Source: Candidatus Saccharimonadota bacterium
GTDB lineage: Bacteria > Patescibacteriota > Saccharimonadia > Saccharimonadales > UBA4665
DNA length: 64,000 nt
Assembly (NCBI GenBank): GCA_025928155.1
Contig: JAICKC010000002.1
Span: 24,873 to 88,872 of the forward strand
Direction of reading: 5' to 3'
The position numbers and the translations under genes were made by a program. The notes below the pieces were generated by a model. The model was not told the DNA's origin. It worked only from the letters and a program-made list of their open reading frames with translations, and searched no databases. Shown here piece after piece: positions 8,693-17,177 of the stretch. Positions within the stretch are counted from its first letter, which is position 1; the number at the start of each line of letters is the position of its first letter.

Positions 8693-8857
8693 CTACCTGC
8701 CTCCTCGTAGTGTCCGCAGCCAGGACAGTTTGCTTTGCGCTTCCTTCGCTTGGGGCGACCTCTCGCCTTGCCGCGTTTTTGCCACACGCAAAGCCTGTCT
8801 GGCCTTCCGAATATCTTTCTTCGAAGGACGAGTAGCCTTACTAGAGCGCTTAGCCAT
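8693..8857 (-). CDS. Tiny basic protein, GxxSPQA family (54 aa)
   Basis: MAKRSSKATRPSKKDIRKARQALRVAKTRQGERSPQAKEAQSKLSWLRTLRGGR; CGAGGAGGTGAGAAC SD; below/misframed in ORF track. Confidence 0.7.
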   Translation of the reverse strand: MAKRSSKATRPSKKDIRKARQALRVAKTRQGERSPQAKEAQSKLSWLRTLRGGR

Positions 8858-8972
8858 GTTCTCACCTCCTCGAAACTGGTCGTGGGGTGCGCGGTTTTAC
8901 CTAAGAACTGTACTGTTATAAGCCAAGTGCACCTGCTCGTCAAGGCAAATTGGCTAGTTATAAAAAGGGATT

Positions 8973-9038
8973 GGATGAGCGGGCGGGGTCTGGAGTAGAT
9001 TCAGCCAAAAGGCCAATCGCGACCCCGCCCGCTCATCC
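8973..9038. repeat. Large stem-loop (18-bp perfect arms)
   Basis: GGATGAGCGGGCGGGGTC / GACCCCGCCCGCTCATCC; adjoining AGCTCCAACTGCTA[C]GTTCTT[G]GGGC shared with 3601..3626. Confidence 0.8.
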
Positions 9039-9086
9039 TGCTGGAATTGAATAGCTCCAACTGCTACGTTCTTGGGGCCCACGGAG

Positions 9087-9302
9087 CTACCTGTGCCGCC
9101 CTCTGGCTTCCCGCTGTCTCCCGTACTGCCTGACGAGGGCGTCCACTTTGGCGTTTCTACTCTGTGTCCGCTCCGAGCGTACGACGCCACGTTTACGATC
9201 GGCTCGCTCCGAGCTGATAGCCCCGAGGATCGCCCAGCTAACCTTGGCCTGTGTTACCTTCTTCTCTTTCGACTTTCCTTTGGGCCTCTTTCCCATGCGC
9301 AT
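9087..9302 (-). CDS. Small basic protein
   Basis: M(R)MGKRPKGKSKEKKVTQAKVSWAILGAISSERADRKRG...; GGAAGGGAGT upstream. Confidence 0.6.
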   Translation of the reverse strand: MRMGKRPKGKSKEKKVTQAKVSWAILGAISSERADRKRGVVRSERTQSRNAKVDALVRQYGRQREARGRHR

Positions 9303-9560
9303 ACTCCCTTCCGAGATTGATTCTGCGTACGATGGGTGGGGCATCTATGGCTGTCGGTACTTACCGCATAAAGCCATACGGTGGATAGTGAGAGGTGCGA
9401 AGTGCTTGCGGTTCTATATAACGTTCGCCCCAGAACTGTTTTTAGTTATAGCCAACCATGCGCATCCTTGCAATGGTGTTGTCGGTATTGAGATACTACG
9501 CTTGGCAGGTTAGGGCTTATCAGGAAACCACACAAAGCTCATTCACAAGAGGAGGCAGTC

Positions 9561-9788
9561 ATGGCAGGTTCCTGCGCGTGGCACACCAACACGGACTTTA
9601 AGCGCGTCCTCCCTCTTTTTGGAGGGATCCGGTGCAAGGGGTGCGGCGGGCGCTTTGCTCCTCGCAAGCCAAAGGCATCACCACCCAAGCATGCCAGAAG
9701 CCGAAGGGGCGCCAAGGAGTTAGTCGCAACGGATCCACTTCTAGAAAGGAAGGATAATGGCAAAATCACCGCTTTGCAGCTGGCATAA
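9561..9788 (+). CDS. CxWH / CxxC zinc-ribbon small protein
   Basis: MAGSCAWHTNTDFKRVLPLFGGIRCKGCGGRFAPRKPKASPPKHARS...; AAGAGGAGGCAGTC SD. Confidence 0.65.
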   Translation: MAGSCAWHTNTDFKRVLPLFGGIRCKGCGGRFAPRKPKASPPKHARSRRGAKELVATDPLLERKDNGKITALQLA

Positions 9789-9915
9789 CAGCCCGCAGGT
9801 GAAGCGTTCCGTCCTTAGAGGGACGCCATGCCCAGGGTGCGGAAAGAAATTCATCGTCCGCAGAGATAAGCTGGGAGGAGAGGCGACCATACCCATCAAA
9901 CGAAAGCGCAAGTAA
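9757..9915 (+). CDS. CxWH / CxxC zinc-ribbon small protein (52 aa)
   Basis: MAKSPLCSWHNSPQVKRSVLRGTPCPGCGKKFIVRRDKLGGEATIPIKRKRK; AAAGGAAGGATA SD; overlaps the previous CDS by 32 nt. Confidence 0.65.
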   Translation: MAKSPLCSWHNSPQVKRSVLRGTPCPGCGKKFIVRRDKLGGEATIPIKRKRK

Positions 9916-10021
9916 TATCTTGGTATTCAGTCCCTCCCCAGGAGGGATACGAGCCTGCCGGACATGCACAAGTGAACGTATTAGCTTAATATGTAGCGCA
10001 TGCGTGTCAACGTGGTGAGGT

Positions 10022-10083
10022 GCTGTTGGCGTATTGTCATGGTGCCATTTACGGCAAACAAAACCAGACAAAACGCCGACAGC
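10022..10083. repeat. Large stem-loop
   Basis: GCTGTTGGCGTATTGTC / GACAAAACGCCGACAGC (2 mismatches in 17 bp); internal GCC-ATTTAC-GGC. Confidence 0.65.
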
Positions 10084-10099
10084 CCTCCCTATACACTTA

Positions 10100-11023
10100 C
10101 TAGCCCTTTGGGCTGGCGGCCGCGATGGTCTTCCAGGCAGCGTCCGAGAGTATCTCGATAGTTTTTATGCCGTGTGTCTCTGACTTGTTGCCATTAGTTA
10201 ATACCGCGATAGTGTAATTCGCGTCACCACCATTCACATATCCAACACTGTTCACCACCCAGCCATTGCCATTGGTTTCCCCTGGGTCGAGCCAGCCGTT
10301 TTTGAGCCGCACAGTCACGCCGCTCGGCACACCGCCACTCACGCCCCAGTGCTGGTCAGGGTTGACATGGTCAAGCAGGTTATTGGCCACAGCAACCGAT
10401 GTAGCCGATAGCAGCTTAGGGTACGCCACCTGCCCGATAACATTCACCTGGTCGGCCGCGGTCGTGGTGGACCAACCCCAATGTTCCGTACTACCGTGGC
10501 TGCCTGTAGTGCCGATTTGCTGAAAAAAACTATTGACTGCCTTGCTGCCGCCAATGGTCGTCCACAGAGAACTCGCCGCATCGTTATCGCTGTTTTCAAT
10601 CATGGGCGTCGCCTCGGCAAGTTGACTCGTCGTCAGGCCGGATATGTTGCTCTTCTGGTTCTGCCACAACATCGTTTCCAGGATAGACAGCTTAATGACG
10701 CTGGCTGTCATGAATCCCGTGCCGGGTGGCGTGTTTGTATAATAGGCCGTGGCTCCAGTTGCACTGTCGTACACCGCCACATCCACATTGCCGTCAGGCG
10801 GGGCTGCTACGAGCGCCTGCTGCCAAGACGTTTCCAACTGGCCTTTGAGCACTGCAGCCTTTTGAGCTTTGACGGCTGCTTCGGCCTGCTGTTTAGCCAC
10901 CGCCGCCTTGTGCGCCCGCCGCACTGCAATAGTATGTACCGAATGATACCCCACGTAATATCCGCCCAGCACTACCACGCACACGAGTATCAGAACCTTT
11001 TTAGAAAATCCAAATTGACCCAT
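10100..11023 (-). CDS. Membrane-anchored class A beta-lactamase-like serine hydrolase
   Basis: SxxK (TASVIKLSI), SDN (IENSDNDAA), KNG motif; N-terminal TM. Confidence 0.7.
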   Translation of the reverse strand: MGQFGFSKKVLILVCVVVLGGYYVGYHSVHTIAVRRAHKAAVAKQQAEAAVKAQKAAVLKGQLETSWQQALVAAPPDGNVDVAVYDSATGATAYYTNTPPGTGFMTASVIKLSILETMLWQNQKSNISGLTTSQLAEATPMIENSDNDAASSLWTTIGGSKAVNSFFQQIGTTGSHGSTEHWGWSTTTAADQVNVIGQVAYPKLLSATSVAVANNLLDHVNPDQHWGVSGGVPSGVTVRLKNGWLDPGETNGNGWVVNSVGYVNGGDANYTIAVLTNGNKSETHGIKTIEILSDAAWKTIAAASPKG

Positions 11024-11177
11024 AGGGTTTCCAAACCGTTTATCTTTAGTTCACATGATACCACTTAAAGCGCGGCACTACCTGCAGATCTGTCCTATCA
11101 CCCCTCAGAGTGGCAATTTTTACATACTTTTTTAGCCTTTTTTACTAGCATGGAGGTACGGAGAAAGGAGGCACGAT

Positions 11178-11684
11178 ATGGCACAAGGTTTATCTCCCTC
11201 GGTCCCCCAGTTTTCTCCGCCGGCTGCAGAGCAGGGTACTCGTACGATGACCCCGCAGGAGTCGAGGCAGGAGCTGTGGCAGGCTATCCGGGGATCTAAC
11301 CAGGTTCTTGCGCGGGCACAGACGGTGCTGGCGCTTTTTCCCGACACTATGATTATCGACCGGGCCAAAGTCACCGTTACTAAGCGGCAATTCTTCCGTA
11401 CTGCCGACGTGATGAGCGTGCGCATAGAAGACATCCTAAACGCCACTTGCACGGTTGGGCCGTTCTTTGGCACCGTTACCCTTGTGAGCAGGGTCATGAA
11501 TGATGACCAAATCACGACCATTGGCCGGTTCTGGCGTGCCGACGCCAAGCGTTTGAAGCGTGTACTGCAGGGGTACATCATAGCCTTGCAGCGGGGCATC
11601 GACTGCAGCAGCCTGGAGACCCGGGAGCTGGCGGGCATGCTGGAAAAGCTCGGAGCCGACAATCATCCCCACTACGTAGATTAA
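11178..11684 (+). CDS. Hypothetical protein
   Basis: 168 aa; GAGAAAGGAGG SD. Confidence 0.65.
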   Translation: MAQGLSPSVPQFSPPAAEQGTRTMTPQESRQELWQAIRGSNQVLARAQTVLALFPDTMIIDRAKVTVTKRQFFRTADVMSVRIEDILNATCTVGPFFGTVTLVSRVMNDDQITTIGRFWRADAKRLKRVLQGYIIALQRGIDCSSLETRELAGMLEKLGADNHPHYVD

Positions 11685-11704
11685 CTAATCGAAAGGAGCC
11701 CTTT

Positions 11705-11863
11705 ATGGCTACACTACCAGAAGCTGCCGATAACCTCGGCCAAGAAATCAAGCTGAAACGCGATGCTGTCAAAGCTAGCGAGGCTGCTGCCGCCAAGGCG
11801 GCCGACGAAAAGCTGAAAGCTCAGCAAGACCACGAAAAGAACAAAAAACAGGGTATGATTTAA
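11705..11863 (+). CDS. Small charged helical protein (52 aa)
   Basis: MATLPEAADNLGQEIKLKRDAVKASEAAAAKAADEKLKAQQDHEKNKKQGMI; CGAAAGGAGCCC SD. Confidence 0.65.
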   Translation: MATLPEAADNLGQEIKLKRDAVKASEAAAAKAADEKLKAQQDHEKNKKQGMI

Positions 11864-11886
11864 GCGATCTTACTTAAAATAATCTA

Positions 11887-11920
11887 AAAAGAGCTCCGGC
11901 CAGACGGAGCTCTTTTATTT
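11887..11920 (+). terminator. Rho-independent terminator
   Basis: AAAAGAGCTCCG-GCCAGA-CGGAGCTCTTTT. Confidence 0.85.
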
Positions 11921-11937
11921 CCCTGTTCAGACGGTGC

Positions 11938-12081
11938 TTAGAGCGAAAACGCGCGGCGGCCACTGCGGTAGAACCGCGCCTTGTTCTGCCATTTCTGCTC
12001 AAAGCCGGTCAACACCCCTCGAAGCTCTTCGTGACTACGGGGAGTTATGTTGAGTTTTTCTTGTGTGTCTCTGTCCATCAT
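11938..12081 (-). CDS. Small protein (47 aa)
   Basis: MMDRDTQEKLNITPRSHEELRGVLTGFEQKWQNKARFYRSGRRAFSL; GGGAGGAT SD. Confidence 0.55.
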   Translation of the reverse strand: MMDRDTQEKLNITPRSHEELRGVLTGFEQKWQNKARFYRSGRRAFSL

Positions 12082-12168
12082 CGGCGTATCCTCCCTTTAC
12101 ACTTACCATTCTAGGCGGGATACCGTGAAACTGCTGTAAAAAAGCTAACGCCTAAACCGTGAGTTTAA

Positions 12169-12378
12169 TCACTCTGTACCATCGAGTTCGTCGCCTGGAA
12201 CTTCGTTGCTAAGTCGATCGCTGTCTTCATCGTTGTCACTCTGGGCACGCAGGTCCCTTAGGAGTTCGCGTGCCTCTTCGGGCGAAAGTTCGCCAGGCTT
12301 ATAGCCGTTGCGCAGCAGCAAATCCTTGTCTTCGTTGCTTAAGGGATTGTAGGTAAAGTTTTGGTCAGTCGGGTCCAT
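12169..12378 (-). CDS. Small acidic hypothetical protein
   Basis: 69 aa, AAGGAGC SD. Confidence 0.55.
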   Translation of the reverse strand: MDPTDQNFTYNPLSNEDKDLLLRNGYKPGELSPEEARELLRDLRAQSDNDEDSDRLSNEVPGDELDGTE

Positions 12379-12411
12379 GGGGCAGCTCCTTTGTTACTAC
12401 CCCAGTATACC

Positions 12412-12666
12412 TTATCGACTGCCGCCTTTGCGGCCAGCAGTACGCGCCCGCTCAAGGTCGTTTTTAAAGTTACCGGGGCTTACACTGCCGCCTTTGCGGC
12501 CAGCATGAGCCGCTCGTGACGGGTCGTTCTTGAAGTTGCCGGAGCTTACCATGCCGCCTTTGCGGCCAGCACGCGCATGTCCCTCCGGATCGCCGTGCCA
12601 GCCCTTGCCGGTGCTTTTTTCCGCAGGCTTTATTACCCGTTCTGCAATCGTTGCTTGTTTTGCCAT
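12412..12666 (-). CDS. KGG (con-10-like) stress-induced repeat protein
   Basis: Three GHARAGRKGG / SPGNFKNDxxRAxxAGRKGG repeats; start MAKQATIAERV. Confidence 0.8.
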   Translation of the reverse strand: MAKQATIAERVIKPAEKSTGKGWHGDPEGHARAGRKGGMVSSGNFKNDPSRAAHAGRKGGSVSPGNFKNDLERARTAGRKGGSR

Positions 12667-12746
12667 AATGGTTATGGTACGGCGTTGGCTATTGATGATG
12701 CTATGAGAAATTTTACTAACCCTCTTTTGAGTATAATCGAAAATGC

Positions 12747-12775
12747 TTGTCATTTTTATATTAAAGTGATATAAT
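12747..12775 (+). promoter_or_regulatory. Sigma70-like promoter
   Basis: TTGTCA-17 bp-TATAAT. Confidence 0.75.
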
Positions 12776-12796
12776 ATGCATATCTGATGAGCTCTG

Positions 12797-12832
12797 CTTG
12801 TCAGGGCGAGATCATCTGATCTCTTTGACAAG
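12797..12832 (+). repeat. Leader hairpin
   Basis: CTTGTCA..GAGATCA-TC-TGATCTC..TGACAAG. Confidence 0.7.
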
Positions 12833-12866
12833 AGAAAGCATGGAGTAGACGCAAGGTTTTGTTAGC

Positions 12867-12917
12867 GTCAGGTTGGATTAGTTCGCTCGAATTTCGAGCG
12901 CGGTAATCCAAGCTGAC
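12867..12917 (+). repeat. Leader stem-loop
   Basis: GTCAGGTTGGATTA / TAATCCAAGCTGAC; internal CGCTCGA-ATT-TCGAGCG. Confidence 0.75.
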
Positions 12918-12946
12918 AAGTCACGAAACCCGAAAGGATTCACGCA

Positions 12947-13306
12947 ATGCCCACGCTTAAGCTCCTCACCAACCACGGAAAGCACACTGTCCTGGAGCAG
13001 GAAGTAGACGACTCCACGTGGTTGGCCCTCGAGACGACCCTCCCGAGCCTGAACGAGTACACACTGCTCATCAACGGCGGGGCCGTCGCCATCACCCAGT
13101 GGTGGTTCACCGAGAGGGGCACCTTCTACTGGAACATCGTCCCTGCCGACGGACCTACCGCCGCGAAGGTTACCCACTACCTCCGGAGCATCGGCATCGA
13201 CCCTACCCCCGGCGCTGACGTCGTAGGGAAGCCATTCGCCATCATCGGTGAGGCTGAGCTGACCGTCCAGGCCCTTCAGGACCTGATGCGCCGTAGCTCT
13301 AGCTAG
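12947..13306 (+). CDS. Hypothetical protein of an isolated hairpin-flanked module
   Basis: 119 aa, GAAAGGA SD, promoter and two leader hairpins upstream. Confidence 0.65.
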   Translation: MPTLKLLTNHGKHTVLEQEVDDSTWLALETTLPSLNEYTLLINGGAVAITQWWFTERGTFYWNIVPADGPTAAKVTHYLRSIGIDPTPGADVVGKPFAIIGEAELTVQALQDLMRRSSS

Positions 13307-13331
13307 CTGTAGCACCGTACCTAGCATTCGC

Positions 13332-13388
13332 CGGCTCCGCAGCCACTCTGTCGTGTTCGCACCCGCGGACCCAGAGTGGCTGCAGCCG
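13332..13388 (+). repeat. Stem-loop downstream of 12947..13306
   Basis: CGGCTCCGCAGCCACTCTG / CAGAGTGGCTGCAGCCG. Confidence 0.7.
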
Positions 13389-13815
13389 CGCTACATTCTG
13401 CCGACTTCACCTGTCCGCCCTCCTTTCCCGCGCCACCCTACTTTCTCTTGTCACTTTTCCATAAGGTTTTACACGAGTTGATTTGCTAGCTTCGACTGAT
13501 GTAAAATTTTATACCCGATCTATTCCAGGCTTGGTGGGCACTAATGCCTCAAAGGCTTACGGCTCGCCGGCTTCGTACTCCGCCCTCACGGCAGACAGTC
13601 CAGCAACAATCTCTTTGAGCGTACCTCCAGAGAGCACACTTGCACCTCGTTGGACCTCCGTGGTAGGGTCGAGCTCAGATCGGTGACGATACACTCCTCT
13701 GAGCCATCCTCAAACTGCGTATACTCGTACGCTGTACCGCTACCCTACTACACCGAATATCGTCTGAGGCTAGTACGGGGCGTGTATTTGTAAACGCTTC
13801 TTCCTGTGTTGACAC

Positions 13816-13842
13816 AAATTAGTTTAGCAACTATACTAATTT
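13816..13842 (+). promoter_or_regulatory. Putative MarR operator overlapping a promoter
   Basis: Palindrome AAATTAGTTTAG-CAA-CTATACTAATTT between TTGACA and the marR start. Confidence 0.65.
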
Positions 13843-13854
13843 GCATATACTGGC

Positions 13855-14319
13855 ATGAAACGCGAAGCACTTATCGAAGCCATATTCAGCACCATGCAGC
13901 AACTGCACCGCACGAGTCAGACGCGCCTGCATACGCTAATGGGGCAACATGACATCTCGCTCACACAAATGGAGCTATTGCTTACCGTCAAACACCAGCA
14001 GCCCATAAACGTCAAAGATTTGGCAGCGCAGATGCGGCTGACACCAGGCGCCGTCACCCAGTTGCTCGAGGGGTTAAGCCTGCGCAACTACGTGGGCCGC
14101 GAGCCAGCCGAGTATGACCGCCGGGTGACCATAGTGAGCCTGACCCCCAGCGGCGCCGAGAAACTGAAGAGTCTGTGGGAACAGCGCAAGGCAACACTGC
14201 GGCAGATTATGGAAACGCTCGACACCGAAGACCTCGCTGCTATGCTGCGCGTGCAGGAGAAGATGTTGCGGCATTTTGAAAAGCACGAGCCCGCTCAGCA
14301 AAATAAACCTTTAAAATAG
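13855..14319 (+). CDS. MarR family transcriptional regulator
   Basis: LTQMELLLTVKHQQPINVKDLAAQMRLTPGAVTQLLEGL wHTH. Confidence 0.85.
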   Translation: MKREALIEAIFSTMQQLHRTSQTRLHTLMGQHDISLTQMELLLTVKHQQPINVKDLAAQMRLTPGAVTQLLEGLSLRNYVGREPAEYDRRVTIVSLTPSGAEKLKSLWEQRKATLRQIMETLDTEDLAAMLRVQEKMLRHFEKHEPAQQNKPLK

Positions 14320-14340
14320 ATCCCGAAGGAGATAATAGAC

Positions 14341-15990
14341 GTGAAATTTGGATTGTTTAAACGTGGGGCCCAGGCCGGGGTGCAAAAACCCGTCTACGTT
14401 ACTGCCGCTACCGTGGCACCGGCGCCACATATCGAGGAACCCGCCGAGCGCTCACATGCCGAAATCATGGTCATTATCGTGGCCCTCATGCTCGCCATGC
14501 TGCTGGCCGCCCTCGACCAGACCATTGTCTCTACCGCCCTGCCGAAAATCGCCAGCGACTTAAACGGCCTCAGTAAGTATTCATGGGTGGCTACTGCCTA
14601 CCTGCTGACGAGTGCCGTAGCCACACCGCTGTACGGCAAGATCAGCGACATGTTCGGGCGCAAAAAAATCTTCCAGATCGCGATTATTATCTTCTTGCTT
14701 GGCTCGGCGCTGTGCGGCGCGGCCCACAGCATGAACCAGCTGATCTTCTTCCGTGGGTTGCAGGGCATTGGTGCCGGCGGCCTGATGGTGCTCGCCATGT
14801 CGGTCGTCGGTGATATTGTGCCGCCGCGTAACCGAGGCCGCTACCAGGGCTACTTTGGCGCGGTGTTTGCCGTATCGAGCGTAGTCGGGCCGCTGCTCGG
14901 GGGATTCCTTGCCGACACGAATTCATTGCTGGGTGTGGCCGGCTGGCGCTGGATCTTCTACATCAACCTGCCAATCGGCCTTGTGGCGCTCAGCGCCATT
15001 GCAACCCGGCTGCACTTGCCGGTACGCCGGTCGCCGCACAAGATTGACTACGCCGGCGCTACCTTGCTGGCCATCAGCGTGGCGACATTGCTGCTCGGCA
15101 CAGTGTGGGGCGGTGTGGATTACCCGTGGGGTTCGATGCAGATCATCGCCCTGTTCGCTACCTCCGTCGTAGCCGCAGCCCTCTTCCTGTGGCGAGAACG
15201 TTTCGCTCGTGAGCCGATCATCCCGCCATACCTGTTCCGAAACGCTATTTTTAGTGTGAGTAGCCTGCTCAGCTTCATCATCGGCGTCGTGATGTTCGGC
15301 GCGCTTATTTTCCTGCCGCAGTACCAGCAGCTGGTGCGCGGTGACAGCGCTACCAAGTCAGGCCTAATGCTGCTACCCATGATCGCCGGCCTGATGTTTG
15401 CCTCGGTCAGCTCTGGGCGTCTCATCTCCAAGTTCGGTCGCTATCGTAAGTTCCCTATCATCGGCACAGCGGCGGTGGCGCTCGCTTTCTGGCTGTTTAG
15501 TCACATTGCAGTCGATACTAGCCGCGTACTGCTCGGTTTCTGGATGGTTATCTTGGGTCTGGGCATCGGCATGGTCATGCCCGTGCTCACTTTGGCCGTA
15601 CAGAACGCCGTGGAGCGCAAAGACCTCGGCACCGCCACTTCCTCAGTAACCTTTTTCCGGAGCATCGGCAGCTCGCTGGGCGCAGCTATTTTCGGTGCAA
15701 TACTTACGAATCGTCTCGCCCACCACATTAACCAGGATGTAGGCGGTGTAGTCGGGGCACATGCTGCCAAGGGCCTCAGCACCAGCGCGGCTAGTTTACG
15801 ACACCTGCCTCCAACGGTCTTGCATGAAGTCCTCACGGCCTTTGCGCAGTCCTTCCACGACGTCTTTATTTTCGGTACACCGTTTGCCATTTTGGCGTTT
15901 GTAGTAGCCCTGTTCTTACGCGAATCACCGTTGCGTACGGGGGCCCGCGAAGAAGCCGCCGGCGAAGGTTTGGAAACACACGATCTATAA
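14341..15990 (+). CDS. MFS multidrug transporter, DHA2 family
   Basis: LAALDQTIVSTALPKI, multiple TM, downstream of marR. Confidence 0.9.
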   Translation: MKFGLFKRGAQAGVQKPVYVTAATVAPAPHIEEPAERSHAEIMVIIVALMLAMLLAALDQTIVSTALPKIASDLNGLSKYSWVATAYLLTSAVATPLYGKISDMFGRKKIFQIAIIIFLLGSALCGAAHSMNQLIFFRGLQGIGAGGLMVLAMSVVGDIVPPRNRGRYQGYFGAVFAVSSVVGPLLGGFLADTNSLLGVAGWRWIFYINLPIGLVALSAIATRLHLPVRRSPHKIDYAGATLLAISVATLLLGTVWGGVDYPWGSMQIIALFATSVVAAALFLWRERFAREPIIPPYLFRNAIFSVSSLLSFIIGVVMFGALIFLPQYQQLVRGDSATKSGLMLLPMIAGLMFASVSSGRLISKFGRYRKFPIIGTAAVALAFWLFSHIAVDTSRVLLGFWMVILGLGIGMVMPVLTLAVQNAVERKDLGTATSSVTFFRSIGSSLGAAIFGAILTNRLAHHINQDVGGVVGAHAAKGLSTSAASLRHLPPTVLHEVLTAFAQSFHDVFIFGTPFAILAFVVALFLRESPLRTGAREEAAGEGLETHDL

Positions 15991-15992
15991 AC

Positions 15993-16400
15993 TTAACGCT
16001 CGGTCTTTTCGAGCAACGCCAGCTGGCGCTCGCTAATCGCGATTAAACGCTCCATGTCTTTGTAAGTAGTCTGGGTGGTTTTAAATTGCTCGTCGGCCAC
16101 GACGGCACTGTGCTGGCTCTGGATATTCTGGCCGACCATGATGATTGGCAGCAGCACCAGCTGCAGAAATGTCTGAGCAATCCAGCTCACGATGGTAATA
16201 AGGTTGTGCGAATGGATGGCTGCTGGCAGGCTTACCAAGCTTAAGCAGGCAAAGATAATCGCGCAAATCATGGTGCCGACTAGATTGGTGATTTTGAGCC
16301 CAATCCGGTTGAGCACGCCCATATTTTGACGGTGGCGCACGTTAGCATTGGCCGGCTTGTGCCGTTCGTAGGTTTGCCGTAGCTTGGTTGGTTCACTCAT
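15993..16400 (-). CDS. DUF1003-like membrane protein
   Basis: Two TM and LVLLPIIMVGQNIQSQHS. Confidence 0.5.
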   Translation of the reverse strand: MSEPTKLRQTYERHKPANANVRHRQNMGVLNRIGLKITNLVGTMICAIIFACLSLVSLPAAIHSHNLITIVSWIAQTFLQLVLLPIIMVGQNIQSQHSAVVADEQFKTTQTTYKDMERLIAISERQLALLEKTER

Positions 16401-16453
16401 GGATTAGGCCTCAAGCCCCATAGATTATATGTATGTCTGCATTGTACCGCACA

Positions 16454-16768
16454 TTACAGCTTGGGCCAGACCACTTTTGCCACGATGGTATCAGCCTGCA
16501 CCCAGCCAAAGCTGCGACTGTCGGTGCTGGCAGTCGGATTGTCACCTAACAAATACAGCAGACTGCCCTGTTGGCGTTCAATGCGCTTAATTTTTTCTAG
16601 TCCGCCCTGGCTCACGATGACCACATCGCCCGGACGTAACTCGTCAGTACGACGCCCAACTACCAACTGGCCCGACGCCAGTGTCGGCGCCATGCTCTCG
16701 CCCTCCACTTGGCGGACGATGAACGTCTTAGGCTTTTTTGGTTTCCCAGAATATCTCGGCGATTTCAT
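16454..16768 (-). CDS. sodX: S26-type peptidase, probable Ni-SOD maturation protease
   Basis: VEGESMAPTL, RPGDVVIV, LEKIKRI, LLGDNPTASTDSRSFG; next to sodN. Confidence 0.75.
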   Translation of the reverse strand: MKSPRYSGKPKKPKTFIVRQVEGESMAPTLASGQLVVGRRTDELRPGDVVIVSQGGLEKIKRIERQQGSLLYLLGDNPTASTDSRSFGWVQADTIVAKVVWPKL

Positions 16769-17111
16769 CGATCATATCCAAGAGTTTCTGACCCTCAATC
16801 GGTTCGCTGTGGTGTTTGCACTCGCCGGCCTGCTTGGTAGCTTTCCAGAAGCGTTCGTGCAAGTCCGGGTACTTTTCCAGGTGCTCGGGTTTAAAGTAGT
16901 CGGTCCAAAGCACCCACAAGTGATGCTTCACCAATTCAGCACGCTCCTCCTTGATGAACAGCGCCCGCACGCGGTCATCGCCCTCGAACTTTTCCATTTT
17001 GTCCATGATGGCCTTAACGCTCTGTGCCTCAATCTTAGCCTGGGCCGGATCGTACACACCGCACGGCAGATCGCAGTGCGCATAGACGGGCTTGATAAAG
17101 GGTACTCTCAT
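16728..17111 (-). CDS. sodN: Nickel superoxide dismutase
   Basis: HCDLPCGVYDPAQA Ni-hook after an 11-residue leader. Confidence 0.92.
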   Translation of the reverse strand: MRVPFIKPVYAHCDLPCGVYDPAQAKIEAQSVKAIMDKMEKFEGDDRVRALFIKEERAELVKHHLWVLWTDYFKPEHLEKYPDLHERFWKATKQAGECKHHSEPIEGQKLLDMIDEIAEIFWETKKA

Positions 17112-17177
17112 AGCTGTTCCTCCTCTTACATGAACAGTGTACAGCTCGTAGCCCTTGGCGGCAATGAGGCCGCGCTC

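Noticed and set aside
8730-8998. ORFs 8730..8921 (+), 8735..8998 (+) and 8677..8943 (-)
   Set aside because: They overlap the SD-supported GxxSPQA-family gene 8693..8857 (-) in wrong frames.
13483-13686. 67-aa ORF and a 44-aa GTG-start minus-strand ORF before marR
   Set aside because: No clear SD, no recognisable motif; not enough support to list as genes.
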